Below are positions 7,177-14,781 of a stretch of 14,924 bases of DNA, one piece after another. The stretch's first letter is position 1, and every line of letters starts with the position of its first letter. Under the pieces are notes generated by a model, which was not told the origin of the DNA, did not search any database, and saw only the letters and a list, made by a program, of their open reading frames with translations. Source of the DNA: VBCK01 sp035511515 (lineage in GTDB: Bacteria; Pseudomonadota; Gammaproteobacteria; Burkholderiales; Burkholderiaceae_F); the NCBI GenBank assembly GCA_035511515.1, contig DATKFG010000046.1, positions 1-14,924 on the forward strand. Reading direction: 5' to 3'. A program made the translations under genes and the position numbers.

Positions 7177-7623
7177 ATGACTCGAACCGAACTGGTGCGC
7201 CGCCTGGCGGAACACGTAACGCGCCCGCTGTCCGAATACGCGCGGCAGGCCGCCGCACAGGACTCCGTCGCCGGCGGCAGCACGGACCTGTTCGTGTGGT
7301 TCGAAGATACGTCGGAACGGCGCCGCGACGGGCGCCGCGGCATCGCCGGCCTGCCCGAGTCGCTGGTTCCCTATGCGGCCGGGATGCGGCTGGTCGCCCG
7401 CGTGTACGCGCAAGGCCATCCCCACATGCTGTCGGCGGTGCGCATCCGTGCGCGCGACGGCCTCGGGGAGCGGATCGCCGCGATCTATACGGCGGCACTG
7501 TCGGTCGGGACCGTCGCCTGGATCGGAACGGGAGAGCAGTACGAGCGCGCCTGGAACGAGCTGTACGCGGCGCCGGAATCGACCGCGCTGCAGCCAGCCC
7601 CGGGCGCGGCGAGCCCGACCTGA
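7177..7623 (+). CDS. Conserved-looking protein of unknown function (148 aa)
   Basis: I do not recognise this family. The 148-residue product is soluble, with no signal peptide or membrane segment. A helical N-terminus (TELVRRLAEHVTRPLSEYAR) is followed by a mixed core (DLFVWFEDTSERRRDG; GMRLVARVYAQGHPHMLSAV; RIRARDGLGERIAAIYTAAL) and a short Pro/Ala-rich tail. Third codon positions are strongly G/C as in its neighbours, and a GAAGA precedes the ATG at close range (AGGAAAAG further up), so a real gene is likely. It is transcribed away from flhB across a shared 268-bp control region and converges on ycgR, with 7 bp between the stop codons. Its place between export-gate and flagellar-brake genes, plus a weak sigma-28-like promoter, suggests a motility-linked role, but that is inference. 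No frameshift was seen. Confidence 0.62.
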   Translation: MTRTELVRRLAEHVTRPLSEYARQAAAQDSVAGGSTDLFVWFEDTSERRRDGRRGIAGLPESLVPYAAGMRLVARVYAQGHPHMLSAVRIRARDGLGERIAAIYTAALSVGTVAWIGTGEQYERAWNELYAAPESTALQPAPGAASPT

Positions 7624-7630
7624 CCGAAGG

Positions 7631-8395
7631 CTAGGCGACCTTTTGCGGATCGGGGCCGCGACGATGTCGCTGCTCGACGTCGATCCGCTGCACGTAACGC
7701 TGCAGCATCATGCGGGCGTGCGGCGACAGGTCGACGAATTCGCATCCCAGGCGCCGCGACTGCCCGTCGGCCGAAGTCTCGACGTGCGCCACCCGCATCC
7801 GCACCGTCAGCGTGCCCACGCTCGGCAGATCCAGGTAGCAGCGATCGATCACGTTGGCGCTGTTCAGATCGAAATGGCGCGGATAGGCGAGCATCGCCAG
7901 GCCGCCGACGCTCAGATCGATCACGCGCAGCGATTCGTACTGCTCGCGGTCACCGGAATAAGGCACCAGGCAGGTCGCCGACAGGCTGTCCGGCGTGCGC
8001 ACGCGGTAGTACTCGCGCCGCTGCAGCCGCAGCACGCGTTCGGGAAGGGCCGCGCGGAACGACGGATAGCCGCCGCACGAGGACGGGCGCGGCGAGGCGA
8101 CGTTGAACTGCAATTTGACGTTCTCGACGAAGGCCACCCCCACCAGGTCGCCCGCGGCCAGCAGCCGCGCCTGCTGCTGCGGCTGGTTGGGCAGATCGAA
8201 CTCGAGCTCGCCGCGCACCGTGTCGACTTCCAGGATCTGGGTGACGGCGAACTCGCCGTCGCGACCCCAGTAGACCGTCATCGAGACGCGATCGGCGCAC
8301 AGGCGCCCGAGCATCGACGCGATCTCGATGCTCGAATACAGCCAGTAGCGCTCCAGCTCCGGCGCCTCGGGCTCCGGAAAGGGCGTGGTATCCAT
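7631..8395 (-). CDS. ycgR: YcgR-type flagellar brake protein (PilZ, c-di-GMP binding)
   Basis: YcgR binds cyclic di-GMP and then acts on the flagellar motor or stator to slow swimming. The product has 254 residues from the ATG at 8395, close to the usual 240-250. The N-terminal YcgR domain covers about 15-120 (RYWLYSSIEIASMLGRL; VTQILEVDTVRGELEFDLPN; GVAFVENVKLQF). The PilZ domain starts at about 125 and keeps both c-di-GMP motifs: RxxxR as R127-E-Y-Y-R131 and DxSxxG as D160-L-S162-V-G-G165. Ligand binding is therefore expected to work. A longer frame to 8458 adds 21 residues (MRLRQPDEHD...) that look like leader sequence, so 8395 was preferred; GAGCG about 7 nt upstream is a modest ribosome site. 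It is transcribed alone, convergent with the gene at 7177 and divergent from the glycosyltransferase genes. In enteric bacteria ycgR is a sigma-28 gene; a weak matching promoter is listed. Confidence 0.92.
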   Translation of the reverse strand: MDTTPFPEPEAPELERYWLYSSIEIASMLGRLCADRVSMTVYWGRDGEFAVTQILEVDTVRGELEFDLPNQPQQQARLLAAGDLVGVAFVENVKLQFNVASPRPSSCGGYPSFRAALPERVLRLQRREYYRVRTPDSLSATCLVPYSGDREQYESLRVIDLSVGGLAMLAYPRHFDLNSANVIDRCYLDLPSVGTLTVRMRVAHVETSADGQSRRLGCEFVDLSPHARMMLQRYVQRIDVEQRHRRGPDPQKVA

Positions 8396-8435
8396 CGGTC
8401 GGCGCTCGCGTCGCAGATGACCAAGTAAATCATGT

Positions 8436-8464
8436 TCATCGGGCTGCCTAAGCCGCAAACTGTC
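8436..8464 (-). promoter_or_regulatory. Weak candidate sigma-28 promoter for ycgR
   Basis: On the minus strand GACAGTTT (8464-8457) and CCCGATGA (8443-8436) each match six of eight bases of the sigma-28 elements TAAAGTTT and GCCGATAA. The spacer is 13 bp, two longer than the ideal 11, which weakens the call. Transcription would begin about 35 nt before the ycgR ATG. The known sigma-28 control of ycgR in enteric bacteria supports the idea. Confidence 0.27.
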
Positions 8465-8495
8465 GCGTGATGCCGGATCAATTCCCGGGCGCGCC

Positions 8496-8523
8496 CGGCG
8501 GCGCGCAAGCGCCGGCGTTTTTC
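8496..8523 (+). terminator. Intrinsic terminator with GCAA tetraloop, upstream of the GT41 gene
   Basis: CGGCGGCGC (8496-8504), loop GCAA (8505-8508) and GCGCCGGCG (8509-8517) form a 9-bp stem with a single G-G mismatch and a GNRA loop, followed at once by TTTTTC (8518-8523). This is a textbook Rho-independent terminator on the plus strand. On the minus strand the stem would be followed by G/C, so it is directional. No plus-strand gene ends here: the nearest upstream plus-strand stop is at 7623, with ycgR antisense between. It could end an unseen small RNA, act as a leader attenuator for the genes from 8637, or block read-through under ycgR. Confidence 0.75.
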
Positions 8524-8636
8524 TAATTGTTTAAGGTTCGACGGGCTTTTCCGCGGCTCGAGGCAAACCGGCCCACCCTACAGTGCGGGCACGCCGCGAT
8601 GGCTCGCGGCGCCGCCAACCCGAGAATCGAGCGCCG

Positions 8637-10604
8637 ATGCAGCGGTTCGCCCGCCAACCGAGCCGGTCCAACCGCCTGCGGCCACCGCCGGCCGGACAGT
8701 CCGAATACTTGCGCGGGCTCGCGCTGGCCGAACAGGCGCAATGGACCGCGGCCGCTGCCGTGTTCGAGCGCGCCGTCGGGCGCAATCCGCTCGACCCGGT
8801 GTACTGGCTCAACCTGGCCCACGCCCGGATCCGGTGTGGTGACGTCGAGGGCGGCGCCGAGGCCGCGCGACGCGCCGCCGCGATCACGCCGCAGTCCGAG
8901 AGCACGCTGGCGGTGATCTGCGAATGCCTGAACGCGGCCAATCGCCACCTCGAGACGATTGCGCTGCTGACGGGCCGACCCGACGCTTCCTTGACCAACC
9001 CGCATCTTCATTTCCAGTTGGGCGAGGCGCTGCGCCACCTGAATCGCTACCCGGAAGCGGTCAGAGCCTACCTGGCGGCCCTGTCGCGCAAGCCGGACTA
9101 CTTCCAGGCCCACGTGCAGCTTGGAAACTCGTTCAACCCGATGAAATTGCACGAAGAGGCTCGAGAGTGCTTCAAGACCGCCATCGCGCTCGGGGGCAAG
9201 CAGGTCGAGCTCGTATCCGGGATGGCCTATGAGGCCCTGCACGCCTGCCGTTGGGATCACCTGGGCGAGGATCTGGCCGAGCTGATGCGGCTGATCGACG
9301 CCGGCGCCGGTCAACCGGTGCCGTTCCAGCTGCTGGCCCAGCCCTCGACGCGCCGCCAGCAACTTGCCGCCGCCCGTGTGTTTGCGCAGCGCATGTGGGG
9401 GCACGTGACGCCGCTGGCGCCGCCCGCTCCGAGGGCGGCATCCGGATCGATCCGGGTGGGGTATCTGTCGTCGGACTTTCACGAGCACGCCACCGCGTAC
9501 CTGATCAGCGAAATCTTCGAGCGCCACGATCGAGCGCGGTTCGACGTCAGCGCCTACTCCTATGGCATCGACGATGCATCGCCCGCGCGCCGGCGCATCG
9601 AGCAGGGTGTCGACCACTTCGTCGAGGCCCGCGACCTGTCGGACCGCGCGCTGGCCGAACGGATCCGCGCCGACGGCATCGACGTGCTGCTGGACCTGAA
9701 GGGATACACGCTGGGCGCGCGCAACGGCGTGCTGGCGTATCGGCCGGCGCCGATCCAGGTCAACTACCTGGGGTACCCGGGAACGCTGGGCGCACCCTTG
9801 TACGACTACATCATCGGCGACCCGATCATTACGCCGCTGGCACACGCGCCGGATTATTCGGAAAAGATCGCGCAGATGCCCGTGTGCTATCAGCCGAACG
9901 ACCGCCACCGCACGATTGGATCGCGCCCGACGCGGGCCGCCTGCGGTCTGCCGGAGCGGGGATTCGTCTTCTGCAGTTTCAACGGCCCCTACAAGATCAC
10001 GCCCGAGATATTCGACCTCTGGTGTCGGCTGCTGCAACAGGTCGAGCACAGCGTCCTGTGGCTGTACCAGGCGGGCGAACAGTCGCGCCGCAACCTGGCG
10101 GCGCAGGCGCGGCGCCGCGGCGTCGACGACTCCCGCCTGATATGGGCGCAGCCGGTTCATCAGACCCAGCACCTGGGACGGCTGCAGCAGGCCGACCTTT
10201 TCCTGGACACGCGGCCGGTCTGTGCCCACACGACCGCGAGCGATGCCCTGTGGGCCGGCGTGCCGCTGATAACCTGCCCCGGCGAGACCTTCGTATCGCG
10301 CGTCGCCGCCAGCATCCTGAACGCGGCGGGGTCGCCGGAACTGGTCGCGCCCGACCTGGCGCACTACGAATCGACCGCCCTGGCCCTGGCGCGTGATCCG
10401 GTCCGGCTGGGCGCATTGAAGGCCCGCCTGGCGCACAACCGCGACCGCTGCGCTCTGTTCGACAGCGCGCGCTACACGCGCGACCTGGAGGCGCTGATGG
10501 CCCAAATGCACGATCGGCACCGCTGCGGCCATGCGCCGGCTCACATCGAGGCCGATCCGAACGGCGGCGTGCCGCCGCATCCAGCCGGGGAAAGCATCCG
10601 ATGA
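8637..10604 (+). CDS. TPR-containing GT41 glycosyltransferase (SPINDLY / O-GlcNAc-transferase-like)
   Basis: Family GT41 enzymes transfer a sugar (GlcNAc, fucose or another) from a nucleotide sugar to Ser/Thr of proteins. In bacteria such genes often lie beside flagellar genes and are proposed to glycosylate flagellin. The 655-residue product has tetratricopeptide repeats at about 22-195 (YLRGLALAEQAQWTAAAAVF; HLHFQLGEALRHLNRYPEAV; HVQLGNSFN) and the GT-B catalytic region at about 272-620. Key positions of human OGT appear kept: SSDFHEHATAY (His284, like H498), FNGPYKITPE (Lys453, like catalytic K842) and CAHTTASDALWAGVPLITCP (His531, like H920). LGYPGTLGAPLYDYIIGDP is also typical. The protein looks cytoplasmic, with no signal peptide. 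ATG 8637 was chosen because the repeats begin soon after; a GTG at 8583 would add an Arg-rich stretch. The ribosome site is weak. It overlaps the next glycosyltransferase by 4 bp (ATGA). The sugar and target cannot be read from sequence. Confidence 0.92.
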   Translation: MQRFARQPSRSNRLRPPPAGQSEYLRGLALAEQAQWTAAAAVFERAVGRNPLDPVYWLNLAHARIRCGDVEGGAEAARRAAAITPQSESTLAVICECLNAANRHLETIALLTGRPDASLTNPHLHFQLGEALRHLNRYPEAVRAYLAALSRKPDYFQAHVQLGNSFNPMKLHEEARECFKTAIALGGKQVELVSGMAYEALHACRWDHLGEDLAELMRLIDAGAGQPVPFQLLAQPSTRRQQLAAARVFAQRMWGHVTPLAPPAPRAASGSIRVGYLSSDFHEHATAYLISEIFERHDRARFDVSAYSYGIDDASPARRRIEQGVDHFVEARDLSDRALAERIRADGIDVLLDLKGYTLGARNGVLAYRPAPIQVNYLGYPGTLGAPLYDYIIGDPIITPLAHAPDYSEKIAQMPVCYQPNDRHRTIGSRPTRAACGLPERGFVFCSFNGPYKITPEIFDLWCRLLQQVEHSVLWLYQAGEQSRRNLAAQARRRGVDDSRLIWAQPVHQTQHLGRLQQADLFLDTRPVCAHTTASDALWAGVPLITCPGETFVSRVAASILNAAGSPELVAPDLAHYESTALALARDPVRLGALKARLAHNRDRCALFDSARYTRDLEALMAQMHDRHRCGHAPAHIEADPNGGVPPHPAGESIR

Positions 10605-11467
10605 CCGCGCCATCGCTCACGATCGGCATCACGACCTACAATCGCCGCCCGCTGCTGCAGGCGGTGGCCGTCTCGCTGGCGCAGGTGAGCGGGCTGGAAC
10701 GCGCGCGCATCTGGGTACTGGACGACTGCTCGCAGGAGTTCGATGGGGATTTCCTGCAGCGCCTGTTCCCCCAGGCCATCGTGTTCAGGGCCGAGCGCAA
10801 TTCGGGCGGCGCCGACTACGCGATGCACCGCCTGTTCGAGCACTTCGTCCAGAACGGGTCGGGCCACCTTTTGAACCTGGATGCCGATCTGCTGTGCTCG
10901 CGCGGGCTGGTCGACAAGTGCCTGCAGATCATCGGGGCGGCCGGATCCGCCAAGGCTACGCAGGCTGAACCGTGCCTTTTCAGCGTGTTCAACACCGCCT
11001 CGCACCCGGTGCTGGCGGAAGACGGCGAATTCGTGGTCAAACGCAGCGTCGGGGCCGCCGGCACGCTGTGGGAGCACGGCCTGCTCGCCGACGTGCTGCG
11101 GCACGTGCCGCCGTCGCGCAAGTTCGACTGGGACTGGAGCGGCTACCTGACGCGCCAGGGGGTGCCGATCCGCGTGACGCGCAGGTCCTACGTTCAGCAC
11201 ATCGGCCGCGTCGGGCAGAACAGCCGATCGTTCAACGGCATGGACCATGGCGAGCGCTTCGACGACTACGGGGGCGAGAACCTGGCCCTGTTCCTGGACC
11301 ACACGCGCGAGGGCCTGGTGCAGATGATCGCCGAGCAGCAGGCGCGCATCGATGATCAGCGCAAGGCGATCGTGCAGATCAGCCAGGTGGTCCAGCAGCA
11401 GGGAAAGCTGATCAACGCGCTGATCGGCACCGTGTCGAACGGCGAGGCGGCCTCCACCTCCAATTAG
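10601..11467 (+). CDS. Family 2 (GT-A) glycosyltransferase with C-terminal coiled coil
   Basis: The 288-residue product begins with the GT2 signature SLTIGITTYNRRPLLQAVAV (5-24), followed by WVLDDCSQEFDGDF (38-51). The metal/nucleotide-binding DxD is LNLDADLLCS with D94-A-D96. FDWDWSGYL (175-183) is a plausible acceptor/catalytic segment. It probably adds a sugar to a growing glycan or protein in the cytoplasm; donor and acceptor are unknown. From about 236 to 275 the sequence becomes helical and Gln/Ile/Val-rich (EGLVQMIAEQQARIDDQRKA), consistent with a coiled coil not part of a normal GT2 core. The start codon overlaps the upstream stop (ATGA) with GGGGAAAG upstream, so it is probably translationally coupled to the GT41 enzyme and acts with it, perhaps extending the first sugar. 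It ends 13 bp before the convergent TPR gene. Confidence 0.88.
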   Translation: MTAPSLTIGITTYNRRPLLQAVAVSLAQVSGLERARIWVLDDCSQEFDGDFLQRLFPQAIVFRAERNSGGADYAMHRLFEHFVQNGSGHLLNLDADLLCSRGLVDKCLQIIGAAGSAKATQAEPCLFSVFNTASHPVLAEDGEFVVKRSVGAAGTLWEHGLLADVLRHVPPSRKFDWDWSGYLTRQGVPIRVTRRSYVQHIGRVGQNSRSFNGMDHGERFDDYGGENLALFLDHTREGLVQMIAEQQARIDDQRKAIVQISQVVQQQGKLINALIGTVSNGEAASTSN

Positions 11468-11480
11468 CGTCTTTCCGGAT

Positions 11481-13016
11481 CTAGCGGCCCAGTTCGGCCC
11501 GAAGCTGCGCGGCAGCTCGAGCGTCACCAAGGTGCTCGGCCGCTGCAACGGCGCCGACCAGCGCTCCCCGCCGGCCCGGCGCGAACGTCAGGGCGGTGCG
11601 GAACTCGCTCAGCGCCTCGTCCGGACGCTTCAGATCGACGAGCAGTTCGCCGAGCTGCTCACGGGCCGGGACAACCGGACCCGGCGTCACCGGCAGCTTC
11701 TCGACGGCATCCTCCTCATCGGCCGCCGCGCGCAGGCTGACAATTGCCGCTTCCGCCTCGCCGACGGACGCAAAACGCCAGGCCCGGGCCTCCTTGAGGA
11801 GTGCATCGACTTGTGTGACCCAATACTCGTTCCCCGCGGACTGGGTGTCGCGCAGGCACGCCTCGAGCCTGTCAATTTCGGCATCTGCTGATCGCGGATG
11901 TGCAGCCCGGGTCTTGCCGAGCGCACGCGCCCAATAAACCAGTGCGGCGACGTGCGGCGCCGACTGTGGCAGAGGCTCCAGTGAGGCGGCCTCGTCCCAC
12001 GCACGGCCCTCGACCGCCAGGCGCACCGGCATGGCGGTTGCGGCGTAACCCACCTTGAACTCCGCCGCGTGGATGCCGTTCACCGATCGCAGCTCGGCGA
12101 CAACCTGCCCCGCTTCCGCATAGCGGCCGCGTTGCAGCAATGCGTAGGTCAGGTAATCCATCGCATGCAGTTCCTCCCCGAAATCGCCCTGCTGGTGCGC
12201 CGCGGCGCGCGCCGCCCGATTCGATGCGATGGAGTCGTCCCAGAGTCCAAGGCGCGTAAAGATATGCGACGGCATGTGCAGAGCGTGAGGCGCCGATGGA
12301 GCGATCCTGGAATACGCGCGTGCCGCGGCCAGCCCCTGCGGCGCCAATTCTGCGCTGTCGTAGGCGTGAATCAGATAGTGGGCTGCCCCGGGGTGCTCGG
12401 GCTGCTGGTGAAAGATCGGCTCGAGAATCCCGGCGGCTTGCTTCTGATTGGCATGGGACTTGTCGGCCGGTGGCGCTGTCGCGATCAGAGCCAGCGCGTA
12501 GAAGATCTGCGCCTCGGGATCCGCCGGATTGCCCCAGGCGACGTCCGCCATGGCGCGTCTATAGCGTTGCGCGCGCACGGCGTGTCCGTCCCGTTCGCTG
12601 TCGCGATAGTACGTGCTCAACGCCTCGATGAACTGACGCTCGCGCAGCGAGCCCGCTGCGGTTTCCACGGCGCGCCGAACTTGCTCCGCCCCGGCGCGCA
12701 GGTCCTCGCCCGACGGCGGCTGCCAGAGCTGGTGAAACAGGGACATCGCAATTCCCCAGCGCGCCATCGCGCAGCCCGGATCCCGGGCGGCGACATCCCG
12801 AAACGCCTGTTCGGACGCGGCGTATGCGAACGAATGCAGCAGCGCCAGCGCTCTTTCGAACGCGGGAGCGACCGCCGGCGTGCAGGTCGTGGGGAAGCTC
12901 ACCGCGCCGAGCTTTTCCGGCGCGGGATGCGCGTGGTGCTCATCGTCGGCGGCGTGCAGCAGGCCCGCAAACGTCATCGCAAGAACGGCGGCCGCGACCG
13001 GCTTCACCATGAGCAT
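11481..13016 (-). CDS. Exported tetratricopeptide-repeat protein, histidine-rich, unknown function
   Basis: The 511-residue product starts with a signal peptide (MLMVKPVAAAVLAMTFAGLL, then HA before ADDEHHAHP), so it is probably periplasmic or secreted. The mature part is helical with TPR-like repeats (AFERALALLHSFAYAASEQA; ARWGIAMSLFHQLWQP; AAHYLIHAYDSAELAPQGLA; REQLGELLVDLKRPDEALSE). It belongs to a widespread family without firm function, recognisable by HPGAAHYLIHAYD (208-220) and APHALHMPSHIFTRLGLWDD (242-261). Histidines come in spaced pairs (H213/H217; H244/H247/H251), and the mature N-terminus is His/Asp-rich, which hints at metal binding; C45 and C82 could form a disulfide. ATG 13016 (or 13010) was chosen because the signal peptide follows at once; the frame continues to 13115 without a ribosome site. 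It lies opposite to the glycosyltransferases on both sides and may be a later insertion, although its codon use is similar. Confidence 0.83.
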   Translation of the reverse strand: MLMVKPVAAAVLAMTFAGLLHAADDEHHAHPAPEKLGAVSFPTTCTPAVAPAFERALALLHSFAYAASEQAFRDVAARDPGCAMARWGIAMSLFHQLWQPPSGEDLRAGAEQVRRAVETAAGSLRERQFIEALSTYYRDSERDGHAVRAQRYRRAMADVAWGNPADPEAQIFYALALIATAPPADKSHANQKQAAGILEPIFHQQPEHPGAAHYLIHAYDSAELAPQGLAAARAYSRIAPSAPHALHMPSHIFTRLGLWDDSIASNRAARAAAHQQGDFGEELHAMDYLTYALLQRGRYAEAGQVVAELRSVNGIHAAEFKVGYAATAMPVRLAVEGRAWDEAASLEPLPQSAPHVAALVYWARALGKTRAAHPRSADAEIDRLEACLRDTQSAGNEYWVTQVDALLKEARAWRFASVGEAEAAIVSLRAAADEEDAVEKLPVTPGPVVPAREQLGELLVDLKRPDEALSEFRTALTFAPGRRGALVGAVAAAEHLGDARAAAQLRAELGR

Positions 13017-13070
13017 CTGCCCGTCTTCTTCGAGCAGATACTTTACGCCGTCCCCTGTCTGGACCGGCCG

Positions 13071-13083
13071 ATTGGCACCCAAT
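13071..13083. repeat. Small inverted repeat upstream of the TPR gene
   Basis: ATTGG (13071-13075), CAC and CCAAT (13079-13083) form a perfect 5-bp inverted repeat, extended by GGC and GCC further out. It lies 55 bp upstream of the TPR gene start, within the 208-bp divergent region 13017-13224. It could be an operator, but a repeat this short may be chance. No convincing promoter was seen in the region for either gene. Confidence 0.25.
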
Positions 13084-13224
13084 GCCGCAGCAATTTGGCT
13101 TATCGCGGCCGGCACCGCCGAACTAGCATCGATCCGGCTGGCTCGGCTTGCGGCCCGGGACCACGCGCTGGATGCTGCGCAGCGGCTTCAGACTCCAACC
13201 GCCGCATGCACCGCGGGGAAATCA

Positions 13225-14745
13225 GTGGACACTGTTGCCATCAATCTGAGCATCGTCCAGCGGCCGGGCGATGCCCACGCGCTGGGCTTCCTCGATCAGG
13301 CGCGCTACCTGCGTTATCACCTCAGCCGCCTCGGTTTCGCCTGCCAGCTGTCGAAGAACCGCCTGTACCGCGATCGCCTGAACATCGTGCTGGGAGCTCA
13401 CAACGGATTCGAGCGCAAGCTCGCAGATCTTTTCCCGTGCGTGATCCTGAACCTGGAGCAGATCGGGCGCGGAGGCGCCGCGTTGCCGGCGGCCTACCTG
13501 GAGTTGCTCGCGTCCGTACCGAGCCTGGACTACGACCCGGCCAACCAGCAGGCCTATGCAACGGCGCTGGCCGGCCCGTGCGTTTCCATCCTGGATGCGC
13601 CGTACCTTCGCGCGGGCCGCTGCGGGACCCGCCTCGAGGACCGTCCGCTGGACCTGCTGTTTTTCGGATCGATCAATGACCGCCGTCGTCGCCTGATCGA
13701 GCAGATCGAAGCGAGCGGCTGCCGCATCACGATGTTCGATCATCCCCTGTACGGTCCCGAGCGCGACCAGTTCATCGTGCAGGCCAAAGCCGTGCTGAAC
13801 CTGCACTATTACGAGACGGGCCGGCTCGAGCAGACGCGCATTTCGCATTGCCTGTCGCTCGGCACGCCGGTCATTTCCGAGCGCAAGTTCGACACCGGCA
13901 TTCCCCCCGAATTCGAATCGACCGTGTTCTGGGCGCCCAGCGACGCGATCGCGCCGTTTGTGGCGCGCACGCTGGCAGCGCCCGATTTCAGCAGCGAGGC
14001 GGCGCGCAAGCTCGCACGCTTCCACGGTTCCGATCCGTCCGCATCGATGCGGCAGCTTTCGGCGTTCCTGGTCCGGGTCGCGCAGGATCATGCGACCGCA
14101 CGGCGCCAGGTCCCGGCGCCAGCGCCGCGCCGGATGAATCTGGGCAGCGGCAAGGACTACCTGCCCGGCTGGATCAACATCGACGTGCTCGATCGAACGC
14201 GGCCGGATCTGGTGCTGGACCTGTCGCGCAAGATCAGCCTGCCGGTCACGCTGCGGTCCGCAACGCTGGGCGAGGTCGAGCTGACGGCCGGATCGCTCGA
14301 AGTGATCCACGCCAACAACGTGCTCGAACACGTGGCCGACCTTCCGACCTTGATGACGAACGCGCTCGATCTGCTGGCCGACAACGGCATCCTGGCGATC
14401 GAGGTGCCGTACGAGCGGGCCGCCACCGCCTGGCAGGACCCGACCCACGTGCGGGCGATGAACGAAAACTCCTGGATCTATTACACGGACTGGTTCTGGT
14501 ATCTGGGCTGGTTCAGCCATCGCTTCGCGATCGCGCACTTCGAGTACCTCGATGAGCGGCTCGCCCCGTGCGAACGCGAGCGCGGGGCGTTCATGCGCGT
14601 GCTGTTGCGCAAAGTCGCTACCACCCTGCACGAGCGGATGACCGCGCGCACGATGCGCGCGGATTTCGGTCCCGGCTTCGAGGACGACGGCTTGCCTCTG
14701 AAGCCGGGCCCGGTGCTCACCGCCGAGCTGGCTGGCGCGATCTAG
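13225..14745 (+). CDS. Fusion of a glycosyltransferase-like domain and a SAM-dependent methyltransferase
   Basis: This 506-residue protein has two parts. Residues about 1-285 look like a GT-B/CgeB-type glycosyltransferase: a Rossmann-like first half (LNIVLGAHNGFERKLADLFP; VILNLEQIGRG), then LDLLFFGSINDRRRRLIEQI and LNLHYYETGRLEQTRISHCL, SLGTPVISE. The last pattern, with E..R...cLslGtPViSE, is the donor-sugar-binding signature. Residues about 303-470 are a class I methyltransferase: RRMNLGSGKDYLPGWINIDV (SAM motif I with acidic D320), LEVIHANNVLEHVADL and GILAIEVPYERAAT. A Pro/Ala linker (295-301) joins them. It probably adds a sugar and methylates it, or methylates a glycan made by the neighbours. 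The start was set at GTG 13225 with GGGGA 5 nt upstream. The frame is open further left, but that part overlaps the TPR gene and has no family-like sequence. The transketolase-like gene follows closely, suggesting co-transcription. Confidence 0.85.
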   Translation: MDTVAINLSIVQRPGDAHALGFLDQARYLRYHLSRLGFACQLSKNRLYRDRLNIVLGAHNGFERKLADLFPCVILNLEQIGRGGAALPAAYLELLASVPSLDYDPANQQAYATALAGPCVSILDAPYLRAGRCGTRLEDRPLDLLFFGSINDRRRRLIEQIEASGCRITMFDHPLYGPERDQFIVQAKAVLNLHYYETGRLEQTRISHCLSLGTPVISERKFDTGIPPEFESTVFWAPSDAIAPFVARTLAAPDFSSEAARKLARFHGSDPSASMRQLSAFLVRVAQDHATARRQVPAPAPRRMNLGSGKDYLPGWINIDVLDRTRPDLVLDLSRKISLPVTLRSATLGEVELTAGSLEVIHANNVLEHVADLPTLMTNALDLLADNGILAIEVPYERAATAWQDPTHVRAMNENSWIYYTDWFWYLGWFSHRFAIAHFEYLDERLAPCERERGAFMRVLLRKVATTLHERMTARTMRADFGPGFEDDGLPLKPGPVLTAELAGAI

Positions 14746-14781
14746 CCCGGCCGGCTGGTCCTGACAGGGATGGGTTCTGGG

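Larger units (their letters stand above)
8396..8636. other. Divergent intergenic region between ycgR and the GT41 gene
   Basis: These 241 bp separate two divergently transcribed genes. The left half holds the weak sigma-28-like ycgR promoter and a short hairpin (GGCT/AGCC near 8442-8454). The middle holds the strong plus-strand terminator at 8496-8523. The right part (8524-8636) should hold the promoter and ribosome site of the glycosyltransferase operon, but I could not pick a convincing -10/-35 pair or a sigma-28 or sigma-54 site. No protein gene was seen. Confidence 0.5.

Noticed and set aside
8524..8636. Sigma-28 promoter for the GT41 gene near TTTAAGGTTC...TCCGCGG
   Set aside because: The -10 part matches too few bases of GCCGATAA to support a call.
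8523..10613. A 696-codon open frame on the minus strand opposite the GT41 gene
   Set aside because: It has Arg/Gln/Val-rich, family-less sequence and mirrors a clearly real gene. Long antisense frames are expected in DNA this GC-rich.
13066..13074. GCCGATTG as a sigma-28 -10 element
   Set aside because: No TAAA-like -35 element is found at the required distance upstream.
13069..13086. Sigma-54-like TGGCAC...TGCC upstream of the GT/methyltransferase gene
   Set aside because: The GG and GC pairs are 10 bp apart where sigma-54 promoters need 12.
12880..13224. N-terminal extension of the GT/methyltransferase fusion
   Set aside because: It would overlap the divergent TPR gene's coding start and its residues look random. 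GTG 13225 has a good ribosome site.
12069..13679. A 536-codon plus-strand frame across the TPR gene and the GT/methyltransferase start
   Set aside because: Arg/Gly-rich, crosses two real genes and has no plausible start signal or domain.
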